The translations under genes were made by a program, and so were the position numbers. This document shows, piece after piece, positions 1 to 6,889 of a stretch of 23,936 bases of DNA. Under the pieces are notes generated by a model. The model was not told where the DNA came from. It saw only the letters and a list, made by a program, of their open reading frames with translations, and searched no databases. The stretch is from Bacillota bacterium (GTDB taxonomy: Bacteria > Bacillota_I > Bacilli_A > RFN20 > CAG-826): positions 1 to 23,936 of the forward strand of contig JAEZUH010000068.1 of NCBI GenBank assembly GCA_023443485.1, given 5' to 3'. Numbering within the stretch: the first letter of the stretch is position 1; every line of letters begins with the position of its first letter.

Positions 1-1
1 T

Positions 2-205
2 GCCGTTCCTGAAGGTCGCTATTTTGCCATGGGTGATAATTGGTCAACCAGCGGAAGCACTGACTGTGGTACATCAGGAAAGCCACTTTACTACGACAAC
101 ATTGTTGGAGTTCTCGTGGCAATTGAAGGAACCTGCACAATTGTCGGCGATACCGGTGAGAAAAAGTGCACGAATCGCCAATATTCATGGCCAGTTATAT
201 ATTAA
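2..205 (+). CDS. lepB: Signal peptidase I, C-terminal fragment (5' end outside window)
   Basis: Reading frame 2 from the first bases encodes about 67 residues ending at TAA 203-205. It opens with VPEGRYFAMGDNWSTS, the conserved C-terminal box of type I signal peptidases (usual form: VPEGxYFxMGDNxxxSxDSR). The family cleaves signal peptides from exported proteins on the outer face of the cytoplasmic membrane. The catalytic Ser and Lys lie upstream and are not visible. The tail is unusual: the normal SxDSR is replaced by SGSTDCGTSGK, and there are three Cys in the last 45 residues. The stop codon overlaps the Shine-Dalgarno of rbgA, so the two are probably cotranscribed; lepB next to rbgA-rnhB is a common Gram-positive arrangement. 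The family call is firm; the exact paralogue is not. Confidence 0.85.
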   Translation, partial: AVPEGRYFAMGDNWSTSGSTDCGTSGKPLYYDNIVGVLVAIEGTCTIVGDTGEKKCTNRQYSWPVIY

Positions 206-215
206 GGATTTTATT

Positions 216-1073
216 ATGATAAATTCAGTACACTGGTTTCCTGGACATATGAAAAAGGCTCTCAAAGAGATTGAGGAACGCTTGAAAGTCATTGATGTCG
301 TTATCGAATTAATTGATGCTCGAGCACCAATTTCTTCAATCAATCTTCAACTTGAGAAAACAATTAAAAATAAGAAGCGAATTCTCATTTTAACCAAAAT
401 AGATTTAGCGGATTCACAAAAGAGCGACTTTTGGGTCGACTTTTTAAAGAAACAATATGACGTTGTTTTATCTTTAGATTTAACCCAGGCTTCAGCCAGC
501 AAAGCGATTGAAAAGGCCATCACAATTCTCGGAAAAGATAAATGGGCTAAAGAGAAATCAAAAGGCATGAAACCTCAACCAATTCGAACAATGATTATCG
601 GAATTCCCAATGTCGGAAAATCTTCTTTAATCAACCGTCTCGCTCATCGAAAAGCGGCCGGGGTACAAAATAAGCCGGGGTACACTCGAGGGGAGCAATG
701 GATAAAAGTTAGTGAAAACTTCTTATTATTAGATACGCCCGGAATTTTACCCATGAACTATGATGATCAAAAGAAGTCTATCAACTTAGCCTTAGTGGGC
801 TCCGTGAGAGAAGATATTTTACCGAATCATCTCTTGGTTAGTTCACTTTTATCATTTCTCAAATCAAACTATCCCAATGCCTTAAAAGAACGTTTTAATA
901 TTGCATTAATTGATCAAAGCGAAGAGGTTTTGCACGCAATTTGTATCCAAAGATCACTAGTTGATTCTTTCGGACAACCTGATTTATTGCGCGCTGAAAC
1001 TCTTCTGCTGAAAGAATTTAAAGACGGATTATTAGGCCGCATCACTTTAGATATTGAAAAAGATGTCGCTTGA
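216..1073 (+). CDS. rbgA: Ribosome biogenesis GTPase RbgA (YlqF)
   Basis: A 285-residue circularly permuted GTPase that in Bacillus is needed for late 50S subunit assembly. The motif order is diagnostic: the G4-like ILTKIDLAD comes first, then G1 GIPNVGKSS (residues 129-137, Lys135), then G3 LLDTPGIL. The protein opens with VHWFPGHMKKALKEI, the typical RbgA N-terminus. G4 is TKID rather than NKxD. The ATG at 216 is chosen because AAGGA lies 8 bases before it and homology starts there; the frame is open back to base 24, but that stretch is antiparallel to nothing conserved and overlaps the lepB coding end. It ends in TGA inside the rnhB start region, consistent with translational coupling to rnhB, its partner in many Firmicutes. 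Confidence 0.95.
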   Translation: MINSVHWFPGHMKKALKEIEERLKVIDVVIELIDARAPISSINLQLEKTIKNKKRILILTKIDLADSQKSDFWVDFLKKQYDVVLSLDLTQASASKAIEKAITILGKDKWAKEKSKGMKPQPIRTMIIGIPNVGKSSLINRLAHRKAAGVQNKPGYTRGEQWIKVSENFLLLDTPGILPMNYDDQKKSINLALVGSVREDILPNHLLVSSLLSFLKSNYPNALKERFNIALIDQSEEVLHAICIQRSLVDSFGQPDLLRAETLLLKEFKDGLLGRITLDIEKDVA

Positions 1074-1686
1074 TTTTGAGAAAACATTGTACACTCAAAA
1101 CATCAAACTCATTGTTGGATGTGATGAAGCAGGAAGAGGCTGTCTACTCGGTCCCGTTTTTGCTGGTGCAGTCATACTGCCAATGTCATTTGATTCACCT
1201 TTAATCAATGACTCCAAAAAATTATCTGCTAAGCAAAGAGAAGAAGCCTTTCAACTAATTGTCGAAACAGCGATTGCTTTTGGAGTGGGCTTTTGCACAC
1301 CAGAAGAAATTGACGAAATGAATATTCTAAACGCATCGAGAGTTGCGATGGAAAGAGCTATTGAAAATATGAATCATCCATTTGATTTAATTATTACCGA
1401 TTATATGAAAATGCCTAAAGCCATAAAGCCGGTTATTAGTCTTGTTCATGGTGATAGCAGAAGTTTGTGTGTCGCAGCTGCTTCCATTCTCGCCAAGGTG
1501 TCTCGCGATCGTTTTTGTGATGAATTGGATAAGATTTATCCTCAATACCATATCGCTAAGAACAAAGGGTATGGAACTTCTAGTCATCTTGAAGCCCTTG
1601 ATAAATTTGGGCCAGTAAAAGGTCTTCATCGCTTTTCATACTCTCCTGTTCGGGCTTCTTTGATTAAAAAAGTCGATTTGTTTTAA
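1063..1686 (+). CDS. rnhB: Ribonuclease HII
   Basis: A 207-residue RNase HII, which cuts RNA in RNA/DNA hybrids and removes single ribonucleotides from DNA. Visible motifs are GCDEAGRGCLLGP (Asp21, Glu22), DSKKLS, the Asp of ITDYMKMP, and AAASILAKVSRDRF carrying the last active-site Asp, followed by KNKGYGTSSH. Together these supply the DEDD metal site. Usually the third Asp is followed by Gly (DG); here it is DY. The start is ATG 1063, overlapping the rbgA stop by 11 bases. A TTG at 1054 is an in-frame alternative adding three residues. No clear Shine-Dalgarno is present, so initiation probably relies on coupling to rbgA translation. Confidence 0.93.
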   Translation: MSLDFEKTLYTQNIKLIVGCDEAGRGCLLGPVFAGAVILPMSFDSPLINDSKKLSAKQREEAFQLIVETAIAFGVGFCTPEEIDEMNILNASRVAMERAIENMNHPFDLIITDYMKMPKAIKPVISLVHGDSRSLCVAAASILAKVSRDRFCDELDKIYPQYHIAKNKGYGTSSHLEALDKFGPVKGLHRFSYSPVRASLIKKVDLF

Positions 1687-1703
1687 AACTTTCTAATTCC
1701 TTT

Positions 1704-1726
1704 AATCTCCTTATTACTAGGAGGTT
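1704..1726 (+). promoter_or_regulatory. Hairpin masking the dprA ribosome binding site
   Basis: AATCTCCT (1704-1711) can pair with AGGAGGTT (1719-1726) around the 7-base loop TATTACT, with one U-G pair. The right arm is the whole dprA Shine-Dalgarno (AGGAGG 1719-1724), 5 bases before the ATG. The hairpin would hide the site on a readthrough transcript from rnhB. A weak promoter (TTGTTT 1678-1683, 17 bases, TTTAAT 1701-1706) would start near 1713 and so leave out the masking arm. The pairing is read directly; its function is inference. Confidence 0.45.
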
Positions 1727-1729
1727 TTT

Positions 1730-2497
1730 ATGAAAGGAAGAGATCTATTAATTTATCTATCCATCAAATACCAGGGAGTATGGAGTGACATTTACTCTGC
1801 AATTTCACGGAAAGAATCGGTCAATTCAATCGATGTTAAAGAAGAAGTTACACATTTAAAATGCCAAACAATGACTATTCTTGATGATGATTATCCTGAA
1901 AGTTTTAAGACAATATTTCATCCCCCTTTTGTCCTTTTTTATTATGGCAATATCAAGCTATTATCTAACTATAAAGAAAATGTCGCTGTCATAGGTTCCC
2001 GAGATTTTACTGAATATGGTAAAGAGATGACTGAAAAAATAGTTCGTGAGATAGCTGGTAAAGTAAATGTAGTGTCAGGACTTGCTAGAGGAATTGATTC
2101 AATAAGTCATCGTGAATGCTTGGCTAACAAAGGACATACGATTGCCATTTTAGGAAGTGGAATCGACAACTGCTATCCCAAAGAAAATCGTCAACTTTAC
2201 GAAGAAATCAAAAAAGAACATCTCCTCATTAGCGAATACCCAAGCAACTGCGATGCTAAAAAAGAAAACTTTCCCGAAAGAAATCGTTTGATTGCTGCGT
2301 GTAGCAATGCTGTCGTGGTTACTGAAGCCCAAGCTAAGAGTGGGACAATAATTACAGTTGGTCATATGCTTGATCTTGGAAGAGAGGTCTTGTGCGTTCC
2401 TCATCGTGCTGACGAAGGAAGCCAATGCAACAGGTTGATTGCTGGAGGAGCAACATTAGTCGAAAATGGCGAGGATGTTTTATTTGCAATTCGTTAA
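1730..2497 (+). CDS. dprA: DNA processing protein DprA (Smf)
   Basis: A 255-residue DprA/Smf protein, which loads RecA on incoming single-stranded DNA in natural transformation and is also conserved in bacteria not known to be competent. The Rossmann-like core begins near residue 85 with VAVIGSRDFTEYG, followed by VVSGLARGIDSISH, AILGSGIDNCYP, ISEYPS, FPERNRLIAACS, and VTEAQAKSGTIITV, all family hallmarks. The N-terminal part (1-80) is a short SAM-like region. The protein ends at the core (GEDVLFAIR), so the C-terminal winged-helix domain found in many DprA proteins is missing. The ATG at 1730 follows a strong AGGAGG. It sits 43 bases after rnhB and 109 before topA, matching the dprA-topA pair of Bacillus. 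Function in competence cannot be judged from this window. Confidence 0.93.
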   Translation: MKGRDLLIYLSIKYQGVWSDIYSAISRKESVNSIDVKEEVTHLKCQTMTILDDDYPESFKTIFHPPFVLFYYGNIKLLSNYKENVAVIGSRDFTEYGKEMTEKIVREIAGKVNVVSGLARGIDSISHRECLANKGHTIAILGSGIDNCYPKENRQLYEEIKKEHLLISEYPSNCDAKKENFPERNRLIAACSNAVVVTEAQAKSGTIITVGHMLDLGREVLCVPHRADEGSQCNRLIAGGATLVENGEDVLFAIR

Positions 2498-2557
2498 GAA
2501 AAAAGAGCGAAAAAATTAATATATCTTTATTAATAAGGATATAAGGAGACATGAGTG

Positions 2558-2586
2558 TTGACATTAGCCAATTAAATCACTAAGAT
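2558..2586 (+). promoter_or_regulatory. Promoter of topA
   Basis: A perfect -35 TTGACA (2558-2563) is followed after exactly 17 bases by TAAGAT (2581-2586, 4 of 6 to TATAAT). Transcription would begin near 2593, giving a leader of about 14 bases that holds the topA site AGGAAA (2598-2603). This is the best -35 box noticed in the window, and it fits topA needing expression separate from dprA. Confidence 0.65.
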
Positions 2587-2606
2587 TTTGTTTCGTTAGG
2601 AAATTT

Positions 2607-4718
2607 ATGAAATTAGTAATTGTTGAATCCCCCACCAAGTGCCAGACCATTGAGCGATATCTCGGTTCGGAATATAAAGTTGTTGCTTCTCGCGGACATA
2701 TTCGCGACCTTTCAACAAGCGGAAAAGGCGGCTTAGGTGTCGATATTCCCGCTGGTTTTATCCCGACTTATGTGATTAGCAAAGATAAACTACATATTGT
2801 TCGCGAATTAAAGACATATCTTAGTAAAGCGGATGAAGTTGTATTAGCAACCGACCCTGATCGAGAAGGTGAGGCCATTGCTTGGCATCTCGCCAAAGTT
2901 TTAAACTTGCCTATCGAGACTACCAAGCGATTGGAGTTTCACGAAATTACTCGCGATTCAATCGGAAGCGCGATGAAAACTCCAAGAACCATCGATATGA
3001 ATCTTGTGGCCAGTCAAGAAACCCGCCGCATTCTCGATCGGATTATTGGATTCCGCTTATCCTCTTTAATATATAAGAAAATTCATTCCCGCTCTGCTGG
3101 TCGTGTACAAAGCGCAGCACTACGCCTTATCTATGATCACGACATGGAAATTGAAAAATTTGTCAGTGAAGAATATTGGAATATTAATACATCCGTTTTA
3201 ATTGGAGAAAAGGAATTTAATCCCTCATTTAGCGGTGTTAATGAAAAAGCCGTCACTCTTCACAATGAGAGTGAAGCACAATCAATATTGGATAAAATAC
3301 CAGATAATTTAAAGGTTATTTCTGTTTCTACAACTTTTAGAACCAAAGAGAGTAAAGTCCCTTTTACTACTTCTACTCTCCAGCAGGAAGCTTTCTCTCG
3401 CTTAAAATTTAAAACCAAAAAAACCCAAATGATTGCCCAACAATTATATGAAGGCATTAATGTCGGAGGTGAACATATGGGTTTAATTACCTATATGCGT
3501 ACTGACTCCACTCGTCTTTCACTGACCTTTATTAATCGAGCGATGGCCTTCATTACTGAAACATATGGAAACGAGTACCTTGGACACGCCAAACAAATCA
3601 AAGAAGTTGGTATCACTCAGGATGCTCATGAAGCTATTCGTCCAACCGCAAACCACAGAACTCCCGAATCTGTTAAGCAATATTTAACCACCGATCAATA
3701 CAATCTATACAAACTGATTTATAATCGTTCATTAGCTTCCTTAATGAAAGCAAAGAAAGAACAAGTTTTCAACATTGTTTTAGGTGCAAATGATTTAACC
3801 TTCAAAGTTGAATTATCACATACAGTGTTCAAAGGCTACGAAGTAGTGTGGGATGATCGAGATGATAACAAAGATTACCATGGTGAATTCCCCCAAATTA
3901 ATGAAGGCGATTCAGTTAAAGTAATTAAAAAAGAAAAAGAACAAAAATTCACTCAACCACCCGCCCATTATTCCGAAGCTAAATTAGTTAAACTGATGGA
4001 AGAAGTCGGGATTGGCCGTCCTTCTACTTACTCCTCAACGATAGAAACTCTTAAAGAGAGAAAGTATATAAACAACAACGCAGGAATTTTAAGCATATCT
4101 GATCAAGGAAAGAAAACCGCGATTGTCTTAGGCAAATATTTTCCTGAAATCGTTGATGCAAAATATACTGCTCAAATGGAAGTCAAACTCGATGATGTTC
4201 AAGAAGGCAATGAATCGAGAATTAAAATTTTGACCGATTTCTATAACCCTTTCGAAGAACGAATAAAGGTAGCTTACGAAAAAATGTATCCAGATGAACC
4301 AGAAAAGACAGGAGAAAATTGCCCTCTTTGTGGATCGCCTCTAGTTTTTAAAAAGGGAAAAAATGGAAAGTTTGTTGGATGTTCTAATTTCCCAACTTGC
4401 CGTTATGTAAAAAAAGAAGAGACTGCTCCAGCTGTTAAAACAGGAGAAATGTGCCCCGAATGCGGTAAACCTTTGGTCGAACGAAAATCATCTAGAGGAA
4501 CTAACTTTATCGCTTGTTCCGGATTTCCAAAATGTCATTACATTAAAGCAGAAGAAAAAGCCCCAGTAGTTTTTAAAGAAGAAGACTATGTCAAGGATTG
4601 TCCAAAATGTGATGGTCATTTGGTAAAAAAGAAAGGTCGCTATGGCATTTTCCTCGGCTGCACAAACTATCCAAAGTGCAATTACATGGAAAAAGTTGAA
4701 AAAAAGAAACGGAGATAA
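2607..4718 (+). CDS. topA: DNA topoisomerase I (type IA)
   Basis: A 703-residue type IA topoisomerase that relaxes negative supercoils through a 5'-phosphotyrosine link. The N-terminal TOPRIM domain starts with MKLVIVESPTKCQTIERYL and carries DPDREGEAIAWHL. The active-site Tyr is Tyr296 in ITYMRTDSTRLS. VGIGRPSTYSSTI marks the later core. The C-terminus has three four-cysteine zinc ribbons starting near Cys572: CPLC...CSNFPTC, CPECG...CSGFPKC and CPKCD...CTNYPKC, ending in the basic tail EKKKRR. Length and layout match Bacillus TopA. It has its own promoter, and the terminator stem starts inside the last codons. In Bacillus trmFO comes next; here xerC follows directly. Confidence 0.97.
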   Translation: MKLVIVESPTKCQTIERYLGSEYKVVASRGHIRDLSTSGKGGLGVDIPAGFIPTYVISKDKLHIVRELKTYLSKADEVVLATDPDREGEAIAWHLAKVLNLPIETTKRLEFHEITRDSIGSAMKTPRTIDMNLVASQETRRILDRIIGFRLSSLIYKKIHSRSAGRVQSAALRLIYDHDMEIEKFVSEEYWNINTSVLIGEKEFNPSFSGVNEKAVTLHNESEAQSILDKIPDNLKVISVSTTFRTKESKVPFTTSTLQQEAFSRLKFKTKKTQMIAQQLYEGINVGGEHMGLITYMRTDSTRLSLTFINRAMAFITETYGNEYLGHAKQIKEVGITQDAHEAIRPTANHRTPESVKQYLTTDQYNLYKLIYNRSLASLMKAKKEQVFNIVLGANDLTFKVELSHTVFKGYEVVWDDRDDNKDYHGEFPQINEGDSVKVIKKEKEQKFTQPPAHYSEAKLVKLMEEVGIGRPSTYSSTIETLKERKYINNNAGILSISDQGKKTAIVLGKYFPEIVDAKYTAQMEVKLDDVQEGNESRIKILTDFYNPFEERIKVAYEKMYPDEPEKTGENCPLCGSPLVFKKGKNGKFVGCSNFPTCRYVKKEETAPAVKTGEMCPECGKPLVERKSSRGTNFIACSGFPKCHYIKAEEKAPVVFKEEDYVKDCPKCDGHLVKKKGRYGIFLGCTNYPKCNYMEKVEKKKRR

Positions 4719-4733
4719 TCCGTTTTTCTTTTT
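4707..4733 (+). terminator. Intrinsic terminator of topA
   Basis: AAACGGA (4707-4713) and TCCGTTT (4719-4725) form a 7-bp stem around GATAA, followed by a T-rich run to 4733. The left arm and loop include the last codons and stop of topA, so terminator and gene end overlap. The run of A before the stem makes it partly bidirectional. Confidence 0.8.
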
Positions 4734-4741
4734 CTATGTAG

Positions 4742-4747
4742 TATGAT
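4742..4747 (+). promoter_or_regulatory. Candidate -10 element for xerC, leaderless layout
   Basis: TATGAT (5 of 6 to TATAAT) ends 6 bases before the xerC ATG. With the usual 7-base step the transcript would start at the A of the ATG. No Shine-Dalgarno is present between the topA terminator and the start. No convincing -35 is seen, as that position falls in the terminator stem. Confidence 0.45.
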
Positions 4748-4753
4748 GTTGTT

Positions 4754-5671
4754 ATGAATAAACCGGCCAAAGAATTTCTTAATCATTTGAAAGATGAAAG
4801 AAACTATTCTCTTCAAACCGTTGATAGTTATCGGAGGGACATTGAGAAGTTTTTTGATTTTTTAGAGATAGAAGGAATTTTAATGGATCAAGTTGATTTA
4901 TTAATCATTCGAAATTTTTTATCTAAAGAATTACAAGAAGGAGTTAGTAAACGATCATGCAAACGTCGCTTATCCGCTCTTAAACATTTCTATGGATTCA
5001 TGGTTGGAGCAGATTATGTGACTGCAAATCCATTTGCATTAATTACTGCCCCAAAAACTGACAAGAAATATCCTCACTTTCTTTATCAAGAACAGATTAG
5101 CGATCTTTTTGAGGCTAATCTTCATAGAAATGATGAACTTGCCACTCGAGATCAAGCGATATTGATGATGCTCTATTACTGTGGAACTCGAGCTAGCGAG
5201 TTAGTTAATCTTGATATTCAAGATATAAACTTAAAAACGAGAATTGCTCGTGTTTTTGGGAAAGGTCGAAAAGAGCGGCTAGTTCCTTTCACCAATGAAT
5301 GCCGAGATGCTCTATCCAACTATATTCAGAATCAAAGAAACCAACTGCTTTCAAAGAGTGAAGAAATGACCTCGGCATTGTTTTTAAGCGATAAGGGCAA
5401 AAGAATGACAACACGCGGACTAGAGTATATTCTCAATAACATCGAAAAGAAAACCGGAGACTATTTGGGATTGCATCCACATATTTTTCGTCATAGTTTT
5501 GCGACCCACTTACTTGAAAATGGGGCCGATTTACGCGTTATTCAGGAATTATTAGGTCATACAAGCATAAATGCCACCCAAGTTTACACTCACGTCACTG
5601 AAGAAGCGAAAAAGAAAATCTATTCCGATGCCTTTCCAAGAGCAAAGAAACCAAAAAATTCCGATAAATAA
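4754..5671 (+). CDS. xerC: Tyrosine recombinase XerC
   Basis: A 305-residue tyrosine recombinase of the Xer type, which resolves chromosome dimers at dif together with a partner recombinase. The N-terminal SAM-like DNA-binding half (about 1-90) contains RNYSLQTVDSYRRDIEKF. All catalytic residues are present: Arg146 (GTRASEL), Lys170 (GKGRKERLVP), His243 and Arg246 (HPHIFRHS), His269 (LLGH) and nucleophile Tyr278 (VYTHV). Xer rather than phage integrase is favoured by length, sequence and the place between topA and rpsB, where Bacillus has xerC (codV). XerD cannot be fully excluded by sequence alone. The ATG at 4754 has no Shine-Dalgarno and lies 35 bases after topA. Confidence 0.9.
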   Translation: MNKPAKEFLNHLKDERNYSLQTVDSYRRDIEKFFDFLEIEGILMDQVDLLIIRNFLSKELQEGVSKRSCKRRLSALKHFYGFMVGADYVTANPFALITAPKTDKKYPHFLYQEQISDLFEANLHRNDELATRDQAILMMLYYCGTRASELVNLDIQDINLKTRIARVFGKGRKERLVPFTNECRDALSNYIQNQRNQLLSKSEEMTSALFLSDKGKRMTTRGLEYILNNIEKKTGDYLGLHPHIFRHSFATHLLENGADLRVIQELLGHTSINATQVYTHVTEEAKKKIYSDAFPRAKKPKNSDK

Positions 5672-5672
5672 C

Positions 5673-5701
5673 TTGTTATATATATAACCCTTTGATAAAA
5701 T
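5673..5701 (+). promoter_or_regulatory. Promoter of rpsB-tsf with internal palindrome
   Basis: TTGTTA (5673-5678), a 17-base spacer, and TAAAAT (5696-5701) preceded by TGA form an extended -10 promoter starting near 5708. Between the boxes, and overlapping the -35, lies the perfect 14-bp palindrome GTTATATATATAAC (5675-5688). A second, weaker set (TTGATA 5692-5697, 17 bases, AATAAC 5715-5720) overlaps it. The leader to the rpsB ATG would be about 124 bases. Confidence 0.55.
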
Positions 5702-5707
5702 GATTGA

Positions 5708-5831
5708 CGCTGTGAATAACATCACAGACTACACACACTGTGAATTGAACTCCCTTTGTGCTCAGCTAATGTTTGCTTGAGTGGTTGAGTTTTTCGAAGC
5801 AGTGGAGGTTAAACATAAGGAGGCTCATATA
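5708..5831 (+). promoter_or_regulatory. Structured 5' leader of rpsB
   Basis: The leader holds TCACAG (5722-5727) flanked by two copies of CTGTGA (5710-5715 and 5738-5743). It can pair with either, giving two exclusive 6-bp hairpins with loops of 6 and 10 bases. Downstream, CTCAGC (5761-5766) can pair with GC and TGAG up to 5781 with one bulged T. The region ends in AAGGAGG (5817-5823), 8 bases before ATG. Autoregulation of rpsB-tsf by S2 is known in Escherichia coli; whether this leader serves that role is inference. Confidence 0.45.
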
Positions 5832-6887
5832 ATGAGTGAAGAAAAGAAAGATGTTGCTGAAGTCGAAGAAGAAACTCCAGTAGCAGTAGTTGCCCCTACA
5901 ATGGCATCTGTCGTGCATGATCCTGATGCACCAGTTATTACAATGAAAAAATTGTTAGAAGCTGGCGCACATTTTGGACACCAAACCCGTCGTTGGAATC
6001 CAAAGATGAAGAAATACATCTACGGAGCAAGAAATGGTGTATACATCATTGACTTAGCAAAAACCGTTACCTTAATTGCTAACGCTTACAAAGCAATGAA
6101 AGAAATTGTCGATAATGGTGGAAAGATTTTATTTGTTGGAACTAAGAAACAATGCCAAGAAGCTGTTATGGCCGAGGCTTTACGTTCTGGTTCTTTCTAC
6201 ATGACAAATCACTGGCTTGGTGGAACCTTGACCAATTTCAAGACCATCCAAGGCCGCATTAGATACTTAAAAGAATTACAAAGAAGAGAAGAAGAAGGCG
6301 AATTAGAACTTCTTCCAAAGAAAGAAGCTGCTGAATTAAGAAAGCAAAAAGAAAAACTCTCTAAAAATTTAGAGGGAATTAAAGAGATGCGTCGTACTCC
6401 AAACGCTGTCTTTGTGGTCGATCCTCGCATTGAACACAACGCTGTCGCTGAAGCGCGCAAATTAGGCATCCCTGTTTTTGCTATCGTGGATACAAATAGT
6501 GATCCAGATGTCGTCGACTATGTTTTACCAGCTAACGATGATGCTGTCCGCTCAGTCAGCCTAATTCTTGCTGTTATCGCTGATGCTATCGTTGAGAGCA
6601 AAGGTGGATTACCAGTTGTCGCTTACGTCAAGGATGAAGGCGAAGAAGTCACAATGAAAGATGTTATTCGTCAAACCGATAAAGAGAATGCTGAGAAATT
6701 AGCTCGCATTCGCGCTGAAAGAGCTGCTCGTCAAGAAGCTTATGATCGCGATCAAGGATCCCGCGGATTCTCTAGAGATAGAGATGACAACCGCCGCTAT
6801 GGTCCACGCAAGCCATTCGTTAAAAGAGACGGAGAGGCCAAAGCCGCTGATGCTCAGCCTTCTGAAGTAAAGAAAGAGGAGATTTAA
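5832..6887 (+). CDS. rpsB: Ribosomal protein S2, extended at both ends
   Basis: A 351-residue S2 protein of the 30S subunit, far longer than the usual 240-260. The conserved core starts near residue 37 with ITMKKLLEAGAHFGHQ and continues with RRWNPKMKKYIYGARNGVYI, GGTLTNFKTI, and PNAVFVVDPRIEHNAVAEA. Before the core is an acidic, proline/alanine-rich stretch of about 35 residues (MSEEKKDVAEVEEETP...). After about residue 255 there is a charged tail of some 95 residues rich in Arg, Asp, Glu and Lys (SRGFSRDRDDNRRYGPRK). The start at 5832 is set by AAGGAGG 8 bases upstream; the frame runs on up to a GTG at 5781, which lacks such a site. tsf follows after 2 bases. Confidence 0.97.
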   Translation: MSEEKKDVAEVEEETPVAVVAPTMASVVHDPDAPVITMKKLLEAGAHFGHQTRRWNPKMKKYIYGARNGVYIIDLAKTVTLIANAYKAMKEIVDNGGKILFVGTKKQCQEAVMAEALRSGSFYMTNHWLGGTLTNFKTIQGRIRYLKELQRREEEGELELLPKKEAAELRKQKEKLSKNLEGIKEMRRTPNAVFVVDPRIEHNAVAEARKLGIPVFAIVDTNSDPDVVDYVLPANDDAVRSVSLILAVIADAIVESKGGLPVVAYVKDEGEEVTMKDVIRQTDKENAEKLARIRAERAARQEAYDRDQGSRGFSRDRDDNRRYGPRKPFVKRDGEAKAADAQPSEVKKEEI

Positions 6888-6889
6888 TA

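Noticed and set aside
24..215. N-terminal extension of rbgA to base 24
   Set aside because: These bases encode the conserved lepB end in another frame; the RbgA family starts at the Met at 216, which has an AAGGA site.
2515..2534. ATTAATA/TATTAAT hairpin after dprA as a terminator
   Set aside because: All A-T stem with no following T run; too weak to call.
4754..5671. xerC as a phage or transposon integrase
   Set aside because: Length, both Xer domains and the topA-xerC-rpsB neighbourhood fit the housekeeping recombinase; no attachment-type repeats nearby.
5781..5831. 17-codon upstream extension of rpsB from GTG 5781
   Set aside because: The GTG has no ribosome site, while ATG 5832 has AAGGAGG at ideal spacing; the stretch is better read as leader.
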